Shown: in pieces, positions 36,701 through 51,700 of the stretch
How positions within the stretch are numbered: position 1 is the stretch's first letter
Layout: every line of letters starts with the position of its first letter
Origin: Aselliscus stoliczkanus
Taxonomy: Eukaryota > Chordata > Mammalia > Chiroptera > Hipposideridae
DNA: 64,000 nt
Direction: 5' to 3'
Assembly (NCBI GenBank): GCA_033961575.1
Contig: CM066736.1
Coordinates: 79,818,852 to 79,882,851, forward strand
Program-made: the position numbers and the translations under genes
Notes under the pieces: generated by a model
Told to the model about the DNA's origin: nothing
What the model saw: the letters and a program-made list of their open reading frames with translations, nothing else
The model's database searches: none

Positions 36701-39700
36701 TGGAGCTGTTGTTAGCTGTAGAGGGCAGTGTCACTGGCCCTCATGTGAGATCCGAACCGGGGCCGCTGGCATCCCAAAACCAGCGCTTAACCAATGCGCC
36801 ACTCGGCCGGCCCCAAAAGCAGTGTAATTTAAGGAAATTTAAGCTCAACTAAGAGGTGGTGGATGTGGGATTTGAACTTGGGTCTACCATTGTTCAGAGC
36901 TTGTGATCCACCACATTGCACTGGATTAGGAGAAGGCTTGTATAAAGGTTTGGGTGGATTGCTGGCCACAGTGTGACAACTATCAGATTTAATTCTGTAT
37001 TCTGCAAACAAAGTGAGGATTACATGTGCATTTTTATGCCCACTGGAAGAACAAATGAATTTTCAGATGATAAAAACATATGGGGAATCTCTTTGTTCTT
37101 TAGACCGAGGATTGGCAAACTTTATAAAGGGCAAGACAGTAAATATTTTAGGCTTTGTGGGCCATAGAGGTTTCTGTGACAGTTACTGCAGGTGTAGCAA
37201 GAAAGTAGCCATACACAATATATAAATGAATGAGAATCACTGTGTTCCAACAATACTTTATGTATAAAACAGGGAGAAGGATGGATTTAGCCCCCTGGGG
37301 GCTGCAGTTTGCTAACTGAGATTTAGAGAAAAAGCTGGAGGAATACAGCTTTTTAGTGTTAGTTTGTTTATGAAATGGAACAGTGAAGGGCCTAACTTCG
37401 GTTTTCACCTCACTTCTTTAATACCCCTTTCGAGATAATTTGCTGTTGAGTCTTAAATGTAAGTAAATATTTCACCCTTTGTCTCTCCTAAATACTCACT
37501 CTAAATGATTGAGTATATCTCAAATGTTTTGTCATTTGTTTTTGATTTAGCTAAATCAAAATAGTGTATATACATTATAAAAGTTTATTTGTAAGGCAAG
37601 ATAACTTTGTGTCTTTGCCACACAATCACCTTTTCTTTCTTTTATCTAGGACTAGTTCTTACCATTTTATTCGGTTATTTCTAACCAACTTTATCCTTCC
37701 TTTTGACATATTAAGGAATTCTTGATTGCTTATATTTGTGATTCTGTGTCCTACCTGTACCCCACCAAAAGAATTCTTCTCTCTTTGCCTCTTGCTTGAG
37801 AAACCTCCATTGCCTACATCTGTCTTCAGTTTCAGTCTATCTGATTTCAGGATTTTTCCACTACATGTCTCCCTCCCTTCAGATCACTTTCTTTCACTGT
37901 TCATTCTATTTCTCCTTTCTTGACCCCCCTCTCTGTTCTCCCAACCCACTAATCCCTGGAACACTACCCAGTTGGGGATCGCTCTTTCACTTGGATAGTT
38001 CCATTTAACCAGGACTCCTCCTCCCTCTGATACACTTCCTCCTTTTTAAAGGACTGACAAACAGCCGTCCTTTTCTGAGTCTGTAACTCAGGCTTAGGAC
38101 AGTGAGATAATATGTAACAGTTGCGTTATGGAAAAAAAGCAGGTGATTTCCAATTCTGTCTGGACCTTGTATGGTTCTGAAGGGTTCATAGGCAGCCACT
38201 GAATACCATTTTCTGTGTCAACTCAAGTATCATTCTTTTAAATTTGTCTTTGGGCTTTGCACACTCAGGCTCCATTTGCTTTTGTTTAGTGTTACAGAAG
38301 CTGCAACATTCATGCAGAAATAATCATGGACTTGGCTGATACAACACAAGGAAGAAGAGAAAAGGGAAATAGAAAACCCTCTGTCATTTGACTGCTCTGT
38401 CAGCACAACCCTACTAGGTCTCTCTCAGCTTCAAGAGCAGTTTTAAAGGGTGCTGTAGAGTTTGTTTATTTTGGAATAATTTTTTAGCTGATAATTCACC
38501 AAATCTTTTAGCTTAGCCCTCTGAGCATGCAGATAGATATTGTGAAATAATAAGACATAAAATGGAAAATCTCTTCCGTTTGTCTTGGTGTTTGATAATG
38601 TATGCAACCTCTCTGGGTGGTTTAAGCGGTTTAGGTGCATTCTATGAAAAGGGAGCTTTTAATGACAAAACTAATGTGATTATCTGAGCGAGTGTGAGAG
38701 AGGTATTGAAGCTTTAGAGAATGAAAATCTGTTAGAAAAGCTGAATGTATCTGCTTAATCCTTTCTCTAATGTGGATGGACCATACTCTCTGAGAGATCT
38801 TTTTTTTTTTTTTTCCAACCTATCTTCTTCCCTTCCTCTTTTAAAATATTTTTCTTTGCCCCCTTTTTCTTTCTCTTATTCAAATGCTTATCCTCATAGG
38901 TAGCGGGACACTTAAAGCTTTTAAGTAAAAGCTTTCTCTGGTGTTCGTGGGCTCAAAGGGCAGAACCTCAGTGTTTGGGTGTAGTGTTGATTAGTTGGGT
39001 CCTAAAGTTGGAGTGTTCTACTATCTCTGTGATTTCTCTGTGAGGTATTATGTAAGGTTGATCTTTAAAACCAGAATTATTAAACTGGACTTGTAATTCT
39101 CTTTTTAAGTGTTTCCGGAATATTTTACCTTTATTCTAGAAATTAGAAAGCGAATTAAGTATGTCCATTTCATATGATTCTTGAGACTCACATTACTCTA
39201 TTTTACAGTTTTTACTATTGCATAATAAAAAAGTTTTATGATTTTTGCATTGCCACAGAATCTCTTCTAAGTTTTTACCTAAAACAAATAAACTTAGAAA
39301 AATAGGAAGACAAAGAATTAAAAAATTGGTTGAAAAAATTAAGCATGAGATTACAGATATATTTAGGCACTCTTTGTGTTACTTGTCTCTTACACTGTAA
39401 CTTCAAAGTTGAGTATGTGTAGTGTAGTGGTTACAAATGGAAGCTTCAGAGTGCTTCTGTATTTGAATCCTACCACTGTCACTTCCTGGCAGTGTGGCTT
39501 TGGGCAAGTTTCTTAACCACTCTGTTTTAGTTTCCTCATATGCAACATGGGGATGATAGTAATTGTACTTTTGATTAGGGTCATTATGAGGATTTAATAG
39601 GACCTGGTATGTGTAGTAAGCACTAAATTGATGCTAGTTATATAATAATGACAATAACTGTAATTGTTATAATATCAGGGAGACAGATTGTTATACCAGG

Positions 39701-42700
39701 ACTGTGGTCAAAGTATGGGCTCAGAACCTATATTCACAGTTTTAAATTGTATATCTATAGCCAGACCTCTCTGAACTTGTTTCCTCCTCTGTGACATGGG
39801 TCATTGTAGGTAGAGTCCCTGACCTCAAGGAGCACTCACTAGTTGTACCAGCAGTCTCAGCCCCGGCTGCCACCACATCAGTAAATTTATAGCATAAGTA
39901 GGAGTGTAGTGTCTTAGGTAGAAATTGTTTAGAAGACACTGTTAGTGTCCACAAAATAAATAGGAAGTATAGTACAAGGGCTACCTCCATGTTGAGGATT
40001 TTGAATGGAAATGGTCGGCAGGCACTCTTTCCTTGCTGTCTGATTAGATCACAGCCCCTACATCAACAGTCATCAGATGGCCCTCATTAAGTGGGTCATA
40101 TCTGAAAATTATCAGGTTTAAGCTGAGGTATTATATAAGGTTGGACTAAATATGCCAATATTTGACTGTGTTTGACTTATAAAGAAAGTAATTTCATAGG
40201 GTTCAATTTAACATCTACATAAGTGTTGTGTGCATCCTACAGACCTTGAATAAAAGTATATGAATATCTCTTTTTAAATTACTATTGCCTTTGAATGCGT
40301 ATGGAAGTATGGGAATAGTGCTGAGGTTTTGCCAGTATGACTTCAGTATTTTTTGGAAAACATTCACTCTTGTGCATGAAGATATGTATTGTGTTTTTAT
40401 GCTGCAGGATGATGTTTGGACTCACAAAATCTTTGAGTTACAAAGGAACTTTAGAGGCACCTAAAATTTAAAATTTCCCTTAGTAAATTTGCAAAAAAAT
40501 TTTAGGTGGTGTTTTTCTGGCCTTCTATCTAGCGTACTGTTAGAATTATAAATTGGTACTTTCTTTCTATGAGACATGTAGCATAGGCTTTAAAAATGTA
40601 GGATGTAGCAAAGGCCTTAAAAATGTTTGTTTCCTTTGAACCAGTAATTCCTCTTAAGAATTTATCTCAGAAAACAATTAAGGGTATATGTAAAAATTTA
40701 GCCCATGGATATTTATTTTAGCCTTATTTGTAGTAATGAAAGATTGTGCATGATACAAATGACCAGTAGTAGGGTTTCTTCAACTATTCCTCAGCTGCCC
40801 ATCCTATTGCTCCCTCAGGATTTCTCATCTTGGTTCATTGTCCTTAAAGTGTGGTGCTGAGCACTGGACCCAGTACTCGAAGGGTGATCTGACATCACAG
40901 AGGACGGCAGGCCCAGGGGAGCCCTTAATCTGGACATAGAATTTCTGTCATTAGAGGCCAAGTTTCTGACCATGATCTTCCGTTTGTATAACTGGGGCTG
41001 CAGAAACCCAAGTATTGTCCACTGGTGCTGGTCTCCAGCCATGCTTGTGTCTTTCAAGGAGTGACAGTAACTGCTGTTTGCAGTGATTGCTATTCATGAG
41101 GACTCCTTTTCTTTGCCTGACAGAAGCCCAGTGTTCTAGCTTTGAGAGGAGAGCTGATGCCAGCCTGTGAGTCACACTCACTTGCTCTTGTTCCTTTGCA
41201 GAGTTTTAGGCCCCTTGTCAGTTGCTGCACTTCAGCACCCCCCTATCCCCATGCCCAGCTTGCATCGCCACCCTGCTGCATCTCCCATGCTGCGCTTGAG
41301 CATAATGCTGTTCTCTGCATTCCATGTGCCACTCTAGGTCTGTGCTGTATTTGGAAAGGGCTGATTCCACTGTTTGTGTCCACTTTCAGGAAAGAGTGCT
41401 GATCGGAAGTTGGCAGTCGGCAGTTTAATAAATTCTGTGATTGGTTCTAGATTTCTGTATTTTCTTAGGTATTTCTTTTTTTTTTAAATTCTTTTATTGT
41501 GAAATAAACATTTTTTTTCCTTAGGTATTTCTTAGGGACATTTTCTGAAAATAGTGCTATACTTTTAGGTATTTTTTGATTTACCATGAATAATTGAGAG
41601 TTGTTAGAATAGTGAAACACTGTTTTGCCTTTTTCCTTCAACTTGCATTTCCTTATTGCTTTAGGCTTGTGAAGCTCTCAGTTTAGCTCAATCTGTTTCT
41701 TCATGTATACCCTAAATTCTGGTATATGACTTCACAGATAGTTTTTTTCAGGTATAGTATATTCTGTTATTTGGGCATCTTAATTTCTGACTTTTCTCAT
41801 ACTCAACATTTCTAAAACCTTATTGTGAATAACATATACTCTATCTCCCTTTTGGAAATTTTATGGCCAAAAAGACCTGGGGCTGAATCTAGGTCCTAGA
41901 TTTACTAGCTGGATGATTTTGATTGAGTAAGCTCATTTAATCTAAGAATCAGTTTCTTCATGTAAAATAGTGGACAGTTATATATCTATCTGATAGGATT
42001 GTTTGAGGATTGCCCAGGGCTCAGTAATTAGCGTGGCTGTTATTCAGTTATGATTCCATTGCCTGTGATTTTCCCCCAGTATTTTATTGTGAAAAATTTC
42101 AAACACAGAAAAGTTAAAATTGGACGGTGAACACACATAAACCTACCACCTAAATGCTATAGCTAATATTTTTGTATATTTGATTTATCGTATGTCTATC
42201 AATCTATCTTTCTAGCTATCCTTCTTGTTAAATGCACTTCAAAGTAAGTTGCAGACATCAGTATATTTCCTAATATTTCAGCTTTAACATCCTTAACTAG
42301 AGTTCAATAATATTTATGATTTTTTTTGAGGTTCAATTTACAGACAATAAAATTTACAAATTTTAAGTGTACTGTTTGTTGTGTAATCCAGACCCCTATG
42401 AAGAGAAGGAATATTTCCACACCTCCAAAAGTTACCCATGCCCTTGTCTAGTCAGTTCCCCCCCTTCACTCCCAATTTTGAGTATTGCTCATGATTTTTA
42501 GTACTAGAATTTCAGGTACTGATTATAGCCTAGTGCTAGGAGTATTTAGGAGCTGGGGTGCTGCCTGACCTGCTGATCACACCACAGGCATTGGAGCTTG
42601 GTATAGTTTTTCCATAACTAATTTTATAAATTTTGTATTTTTATAAAAGTGTAGTCATTCATTCAGCAAACATTTAGTTGCTAGATAAGCTTACTAAGTG

Positions 42701-45700
42701 GTGAAGGCCACATTCTGGAATCAGACGAGTGCTGTACGGCATTACAGGGGCTCTGACAGAAACCGGCACAGGGCATAGTAGAGGCATACAGAAGGGAGTG
42801 ATCTACTTTTCCTGACTTGAGAGCACAGGCAGTGATGGCTCATAGGGGAGGTGATACTTGGGCTGAGTATTGTGGAAGGGGAGTTGGTGTTTGCCAGGCA
42901 TTAATAGAGTGGGAGGGGGTGGGAAAGGGCATTTCTGGGTGAGCCAAGGCAAAGAGGCAGGAAAGGGCCTGGTGGCTGGTCGTGGTTTTGCCAGGTGAGA
43001 GCAACGGCTGCAGCAGGTGAAGCTCGAGTGGTGGATGGGGAGGATTTTGCATGCCATGCAAATCGCTTTGGTTTATTTCTGTGGCTTAGGAAGTAATTTA
43101 AGAGGTTTATTCATTTGTGAGGGAGATTGTACTCAAAAGATAGAAACTGCCAAGCAATGCGGTTAAATGCTTATGATTTTTGTGATCAAATCCAAGTCAT
43201 GTCTTTGTTTTATTACACTATAATTTTATATTTATATTCTGACTCTTCCATTTATCTCTCTAAAATGACAGGTAGTTTGCCAGTATTTGAAAAATCCCAG
43301 TGTATCTGATTCACAGTTGCTGCAGAATATTTTCCAAGCTCTGAATGTATATTACAATTATTCAGGCCAGGCGAGATGTCTGAATATTTCAGAGACCTCA
43401 ACTAAAAGTCTGGGATCCCTGGGTTGGAGCTATCAGGTAAGTGTGTATAACTTCCCCAAGTGGAAGTTACTTTTCATTGATATGGTTGTGCTGTAACAGA
43501 GCTCACAAGATTTTGTCACCTAAACTAGATCCCAACCTGGGCTCTGTAACCTTATGCTCTGAGACTATGGATACATTTCTTCATTCATTCATTCATTCAT
43601 TCATTCATGTATTTAAGCATCACCAAATATATTCTGAGTACTTAGCCTGTGTCAGGCACCCTTGTAGACTCCAAAGATACAAAGATAAATAAGACATGAT
43701 CTTACCATGAAATATAGCTTGTTAAAAGAGAAAGGGTAACTAAACTAATATTATAATAGATATTGATAAGTCCTTTAAAGGAAGCATTTTATGAACACAT
43801 AAAAGAAGGGGAGTCTAACTTGACTCTCTCTGAGCCTCTATTTTTTTATCTGTACAATGAGAATAGTAATAATAATAATAATGGTACTTTCCCTCTGGAG
43901 TTGTTTTGGGGATTAAATATGAAAATAGATGTGAAAGAAAGCAGTTTACAAAGAAGGAATATATAGCCCTAACTTCTGTAACTTCTCAGCTGAGCCTTTG
44001 CAGGGATCATGAGAGGCCATTAGCATAGAGGTAAAGAGCAGGGACTCTGAAGCCAGACTCCCTGAGCTCAAATCCTGGTGTTGCACTGCTTACTCACTGT
44101 ATGACCTTGGACAATTGCTTTAACCTCTTAGTGCCTCATTTTTTCACTGGATTCTTCTGGCTTGCTTTTCCAGGCCTGCACAGAAATGGTCATGCCCTTC
44201 TGTACGAATGGTATTGACGACATGTTTGAACCTAACTCGTGGGACTTGCAGGTATTTTCTGACGAGTGTTTTAGACAGTGGGGCGTGAGACCAAGGCCCT
44301 CCTGGATCACTGATTTGTATGGAGGCAGAAACATCAGCTCCCACACGAACATCGTTTTCAGGTAAGTTTTTGCTGGTTCAAAGAAAAACTTTGGTTGTTG
44401 GACACATTTGTAAAATAGCTAGTTTGGGTATGTATGGGTATCTCTCTACTATTTCCATACAGATTTGGGGAAATTTTTTGATTCACTGGTTGCTGTACTG
44501 AATAGCGTAGCCTGGAGCTATTGTTTAAATTGTAAATGTCATTCCTTTACAAGCTCTTCTACACAAGACTCAAATTTGGCCTTCATGATGAGCTCACCAG
44601 CTTTCAGGAGTGAGGAGTGCTGTTCTGAATGAAGGTTCACCCTCTGGGTTTAGGTGGGTAGCACTACCCACTTTGCAATCTATTTTATTGGGTTCATGAT
44701 ATTTTCTCACCTGGCAGGGTACTTACCCAAAATAGAAGGTGAAATGCTTTAATGAAAAACTTAAAGATTCTTAAATTGCGTTCCTTGTTCTCAATAGGAT
44801 TCTTCAAAAGTATACTCTTCAGCTCAGGCTTGTAAATGTGACAGTTGAACAAATAAATCTATTTAGGGTATTTCAGGAAACTGTGCCAAACGAGGGTATT
44901 TGAAAGCAGGGAAACCTGAAAGGACTGAAAAAGACAAATATAAGCCTTGGGTCTCCCAGCTCATCTTTGTTCCTCAGAGGAGGAAGCACTTCGTTAATTT
45001 CTTGTTTTTCTTTAGGAGCTTATCCCCATGTAACATTTATATAGATTTCTTTAGCAGGCTGACACTTTAAGCTTATCCTTCCTTGTTTTGACCTTATAAA
45101 GCTGCAGTTCAGTGGAGTCTTTAAATCCTAATATGAAGGTTTCAACATGAGTTTGGATCAAACACATAGTCCTTTTTTATTGGATTCAGCCATTACAGAG
45201 ATGTATTCTAGTCATCCATTTGTCGTCTTATATTATTTTCCTCAGTCCATCAAAATAACAATCATCATCATTATCATCATCACTGGGAGGGGTGCAGATT
45301 TTGTGAGAAAAGTTTGGGGAATAGAACTGAAGCCCATACGTGGAAATTATAGCTGAGTGTTAAAACTTTTAGTTCAGCGTAAGATAGGATTTTCTAACCG
45401 AGCTGTGCAAAGGTAGAATTAGCTGTCTTAAATTAAAATTACTCAAGCTCTTTGATCCTCAGTAATCTCTTCTGTAAAATGAGAATGATAATACCACTCG
45501 CCTCATCAAGTTTTGATGCTTAAGAGTTAACCCGGTCCTTGGCCCAGAACTGGCAACTATATATGCTCCAAAAATATTTGTTGAATGAATAAATGGAAAT
45601 ACACTCTCGACCGTGTACTTTGTGTTGAAGCCGCGGGGAACTGTTTATTTGTTCCTGAATGTCCTTTCTCTTCTTCTTTCTCTCCTTTTTTTGTAACTCA

Positions 45701-48700
45701 GGTATCCTCCAAGAAACCTTCCCTGACTCCTCTGGGGAAGTTAGGTTCCCCCAGCCCCTTAGCTCCCCAAGGGCCTTTGACTATCACTAGCACTCGGTGG
45801 AGATTATCTGTGTTTCAGTCTGCCCAATGAGATTGTTAACTTCTTCATGACAGGGACTGGCTTAATCGTCTCTGTGCCTTTAGCACCTGCCACAGTGACA
45901 GCACGTAATGGATGCCCGATAAATGAGTGTATTGAGAAGGATGAGGAATGAAACACAGAGCTCAGCAAGACTTCAGAGGCTTGTGGAAGTTTAAAGGCAG
46001 GACCGTGTGAAGATGCTGGCTTATCTTTCTGCAGTGGCATCCACTTTTAAAAAGAAATCGTTTTGCATGTACTGCTAGGTGTGAAAAATCCAATGTAAAA
46101 ATTTTTCAGTTATTTAAAAATTCAAAACTCTCCTGCTTTTCTGAAGAAAGCACATTCCCAAAGTAAAGGAGACGCCTCAGGTGTGTCTGTTCTGTGTGCT
46201 TAGTGGCTGGCTCCCAGCTAGAAAATATTTCTGGTTGATGAGTAAGAAAATGTTCAAGGAACCATGTGAAAATACCTTTATGTTCATGCTTCTCTCAGGT
46301 TGCCCCGCACAAATCCGAGCATGACTGCTTTTCCGATTGGAAAGTTCAACCTGTAACGGTTGGATTGGAGATTTGCCAGTTGAGAGCTTGGGCTTTGAAG
46401 TCAGGGAACCTGGGTGCTGTCCTGCTTCTTCCCTGAGTTAGCTGCATGGCCTCAGGCAGATGGCCAATTAACAGGGTTATTTCAGGGAGTAGACAGACTA
46501 TTATGGAAGTGAACGCTATGGGGACAGAGATTTGGTCTGTTCACTGCTGAAGCCCCTGTGGCCAATTAGTGCCTGGCCCCTAGTAGGCCTTAGTAAGCAT
46601 TTGTTGAATGAAGACTTAATAAGTAGTAGCTATTAATAGTTTCATTAACAATATTTTTTATTCCACAGTGAATAAAAAATAAAAAATTTGGTTGGAAGGA
46701 TTAATTTTTTTCCCCCAGTCCCAACTGGTAAGAAATTATCTTACCAATGGCCATTCTCAGTTATTTAAATATAAATTCAAAAGAGCTGAAAAGCTGGTTA
46801 ATGTAACATCATTTCTCAGGCAAATTAATTGTTGCCAGCAATTAAGTGATACTCGCTGTTGGGATTTTATCCAGGCATCTGCATTCTCTTATGAAAGCCG
46901 TTAGTATGTTTGTTTTGTTTTCATTAATTTCCCAGTGACTGGTTTAGGTTTCATGTGTCCAGGAGCAAGAAATTCAAGTCCATGTGCATCTTAGGTTTCT
47001 CAGCAACTCAAAACACTGTTGCTAAGTCACTAAGTTGATTCAGATGACCTTTTAAATCAAATGCAGTGTGCTTATTATGTGGCTGTTAGGATGGCTTTTT
47101 TGTTTCGCAAATAATGGAGTTTCCTATCTGGGTTGGTCCTGTCAAATTGGAATAATGATAAAGGCAATTTGTTCACTTAAGAGAATCTAACCCCTTGTGT
47201 GGTTTACTTTAAAAATTTACCTGGTAGCTAAAAACTAAGGATCCTACTTGTGAGTTATCTGTTTTTGTTTTTAATAAAACCTAAAAAGTACGTTTTTAGA
47301 GTGCCTATTTTTTCAATAATGATGTTATTAAGTTACAATTGAAATACTCTTTTTTTTTTAAAGAAAAATGTGGTGAAAACTTGTGTTGGGAATTTAAACT
47401 TGCATTTCAAATATATATATATAAAATGCACCTACATGCATATTTTCGCTTTTAATTTATACATTAGAACAGATGATTACATTTGTTTTTCTGACTGAAT
47501 TTTTAGCAGAAATGCTTTCACATCACTTTTCATGATTAATTTACCTCTCAGAAATATTAACATTTCTCATGTGTATAGAATATAATAATAACTGTAATAA
47601 GACTGCACATTCATGCAGTATTTTATAGTTTTTACCTTAATTCCACATGTATTATTTAACTTGGACCTTATAGTATCTCTGTGAGGGAAGGGCATTATCT
47701 TTAAGAAATTTTGGGGGTGGTAAGAATTGTGTGAATTGAGGGTCAGAGAGGCCAGGTGACTTACTCAATGTCATGAGACTAGTAAGGGTGTAAAAATTCC
47801 ATCTGCTGACTTAGTTCATTGTTCTTGCCATTCCTATACACAGCTGAAGGTCAGTCTCTATATATTAATCATTTATATCAACTCTTTTTTCTCATGTAAA
47901 AAGTGTTGAAGTCATGTACGTGTTCTGGAACTTGCATACATGTATGTATCTATAGATCTCTCTTAGGTAGGGCATCTGCCATAAGGCCAAAGGCAACCTA
48001 GACATTTACAGTCCCTTTTCATTCACACAGTAAATATTTACATGGCTCCTACCATGCGCTATAGTAATAAACAGAACAGACAAAAGTCCCTGCCCTTGGG
48101 GAGATCTAGTTTGAGAGATAGATAATAAACAGATTGCACCGATAAATACATTAGGAGATAAGTGATAAGGAGAAAAATAAAGCTGGGCTATGAAATATCA
48201 GGTGGTGGGAGCAGGTTTGACATTTTAGGTAAGAGTGACTAAGGAACACCTCACTAAGGGGCGACTTTTGGAAAATGATCTTTAAGAAGGAGCTGTCTAG
48301 CTATGATTTTGGTGGGGTCAGAACACTCCAAACAGAGGAGTAAACAGGAACAAAGGCCTTAAGAGGTAAATGCGCCCGCATGTCCTCCTCCGGTACTGTG
48401 CGGAGGTGAGTGTGGCTGGAGGAGAATTACTGGAGGAGAGAGGCAGCAGAGGGCCCAGATCGTGTAGATCCTAGTAAGCACTTTGGTTTTTCACTCTGAA
48501 TGAGGTGGGCAAACTTCAGGTGTTCTGAGCAGAGGAGTGACATAATCGGATTCAGGAATAGAATCAAAGTGCTGTTGTTCTGATAGCAGGGAGATAAGAA
48601 TAGAAGCAAGAAGATCAGGAAAAGACTAGATATACTGGTGACTTGGACCCGCGTGGTGTCAGTGGATGTGGGGAGAGGTGTTCAAATGCTGGATGTATTT

Positions 48701-51700
48701 GAATATATAACTGACAGGATTTGTTGACAGACTGGGTGAAACAGAAACAAAAGATTAACACTTCGTAAGCGGGCATAAAATGCTATATGACGAGTTTACT
48801 CGTTTCCCGCAAAAAATGTGTTAAGAGTGACACTAAATTTTCTGGCCTGAGCAACTAGAAGGATAGGGTTGCTGTGAACAGAGGTTGGGAAGGTAGAGGG
48901 AGGGGCAGGTTGGGAGTCGGAGAGAATCCAGAGCTCTTTTGGACCTGGTAAGTTTGAGAAGTTTTGTGAAAAAGTGTAGACAGAACTGAATTTTGGTCTT
49001 GAAATTTAGGGGAAAGGTCCTGGCTAGAGACATTATTTGATATTTGTCTGTCAGTATTATACTTATATGGTAAGTTTTTTAATGATTATGCAAATTTGTG
49101 AAATAATTTCATATATCTGATACTGTGACTTTGAAGATTTGTTATTCCAGACTTTATAACAATATCAGCAAAATGGGATGTGCAGTATCAAATGTCAGAA
49201 CATACATAAAAATGTTCTTTAAGTGATTTCAAGTGATATGTAGATAAAGATATACCAAGATTTAAAGATGTCATACAAGGGGAAAGTGATCTAATACCTG
49301 CCGTGGGTCAGGTACTTAAAGCTAGGTATTTCAATTCCTATTTTATCCTGAGGAAGCTAAGCTTCAGTGAGATTAGGAAGAGAGAGGGAGACCTGGGACT
49401 AGAACCCACATATGTCTGATCCCAAAGCTTGTGCTCTTCCTACTCGGCACCACACAAGTCAGGAGAGTATGTGCTGTTGATATCCAACAGTGGTCACGTG
49501 TCCATGAAATGCAATGTAGTATAAAATCAAGCATTGGGCTAGGGTTATAAGACCCGAGTTGGTATCTCAGCTTTGCCATTTCTAGCTGAATGATTTGGAC
49601 AAGCCTTTTAACTTCTCTGGGCATTAGTTTTTTTCATCTTTTTTATAAATGAAATTCTTTTAGAATTGTAATTAAACCTACCTCACAGGATTGTTATAAT
49701 ATAATGGTCAAATATGGAGAAGGCTTTGTAAACTCTAAACCAATCTGTGCATGTTAATAATACCAGGAAACAATTCAATTTGCAGTGGCATCAAGAAAGT
49801 ACTCAGGAATAAGCTTAACACAAGAAGTGTAAGACATATACACTGGAAACTACAAAACATTGTTGGAAAAAATTAAAGATCTAAATAAATGGAAAGACAT
49901 CTCATATACTTGTGGAAGAGATAATATTGTTAATATGTCAGTACTCCACAAATTGATCTACAGGTTCAATGCAATCCCAATCAAAACCCCAGCTGGCTTT
50001 TTTACAGAAATTGACAAGCTCATCTTAAAATTTATATAAAAATGCAAGGAATCCAGAATGGCCAAATTGTCTTGAAAAAGAACAAATTTGAAGAACTCAT
50101 ACTTCCTGGTTTCAAATTCATACTTCCTAGTTTCAAACTTATTATAAAGCTTCTGTAATCAATACAGTGTAATACTGGCATAAAGATAGATATATGCATC
50201 AGTGGAAGAGAATTGACAGTCCAGAATTCAGCCTTCATATGTATGGTCAATTGGTTTTCAGACAAGAGTGCCAAGATACTTAATTGGGGAAAGGATAGTA
50301 TTTTGAAGAAATGATTCTGGGAAAACTGGATTTTCACTTGAAAAAGAATGAGGTTGTATTCCTATTTCATACAATACAAAAAAAACTAACTCAAAATGGA
50401 TCAAATGATTTAACCGATAATTTTAAAATGGGCAAGGATCTGCATAGACATTTTTCTCAAAGAAGCTGCAAAATATCCAGTCAGCACATGACAGAATGCT
50501 CAATACCATCAGTCATTTGGGAACTACAAATCAAAACCTCAGGAAGATTCACTTGACACCCAGGATGGCTAAAATCAGGGGATAGGGAATAGAGGTGAAA
50601 AAAGTGAAGGGGAATATAGTCAATAATTTCATGATAAATTTTCATGGTGACAGATGATTACCAGCAAGAGTGGGGTGATCACATTGTAAGGTATAAAAAT
50701 GTTGAATCACCATGTGGTACACCTGAAACTAATATAACTAATATAACATTGTATTTACAACCTTATTGATTATATGTGTACACCTGAAACTAATAAATTA
50801 AAAAAATTATATATATATATAAAGTTTTTTATATATATATATTTGTTTATATATATATATATTATATATAAATGTTGTATACCAACTATACTTAAATTTT
50901 TTAAAAGGTGAAAAAGAAAGATGGGTAAATGTTGGCGAGGATATAGAGAAATTGGAACCCTCATACCCTCATATGTGCTAGTGGGAAATGTAAAATGGTA
51001 CAGCCACTGTGGGAAGCAGTTTGGCAGTTCATCAAAAGGTTAAGTCACCATATATACCAGAAATTACATTTTTAGGTATGTACCCAAGAGAAATGAAAAC
51101 ATGCATCCATGCAAAAACTGATACAAATGTTCATAGGAGCAATATTCATAATAGCCAAAAAATGGAAACAATACAAATGTACATCTGCTGAATGGATATA
51201 TAAAATGTGGCACATTCGTACAATAGAATATTATTTGGCAATAAAAAGGAGTAATAGACTGACAAGTGTTACAATATGGATGAAACCTGAAAACATTATG
51301 GCAACTTGAAAGAAGCCAATCACAAAAGACCACCTATTGTGTGTTTCTATTTATATGATATGCCCAGAATAGGCAAACCTATAGAGACAGAAAGTAGATT
51401 AATGGTTGCCTGTGGCTGAGAGTGAGGGGATCTGGGATAAGGGAATGGGGATTATTAACTGCCAGTGAGTATGGATTTCTTTTGGGGATGATGAAAATGT
51501 TTAAAACTGTGATGACTGTTGCAAAACTCAAAATACACTAAAAACTATTGAAGTGTACATTTTAAATGGGTGAATTTTGTGGTAGGTGAATTATATCTCA
51601 ACAAAGCTGTTGTATTAGGGATGCTGTTTGTGGCTCTGTTGGATTCTTATTCAGCTAAATAGCCTGTATCACTGACTGATCTTGTATACATCATTCTGAA

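Larger units (their letters stand above)
33670..43271 (+). other. PRCP: PRCP intron 6
   Basis: 9.6 kb, GT-AG, the largest intron fully inside the window. Apart from the repeats listed, I recognise nothing in 35770-36350, 37330-39400, 39670-40820, 40925-41860 (except a short T-rich insert at 41466-41525 flanked by cttaggtatttct copies) and 42490-43270. The segment 37735-38040 is C/T-rich. Confidence 0.9.
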
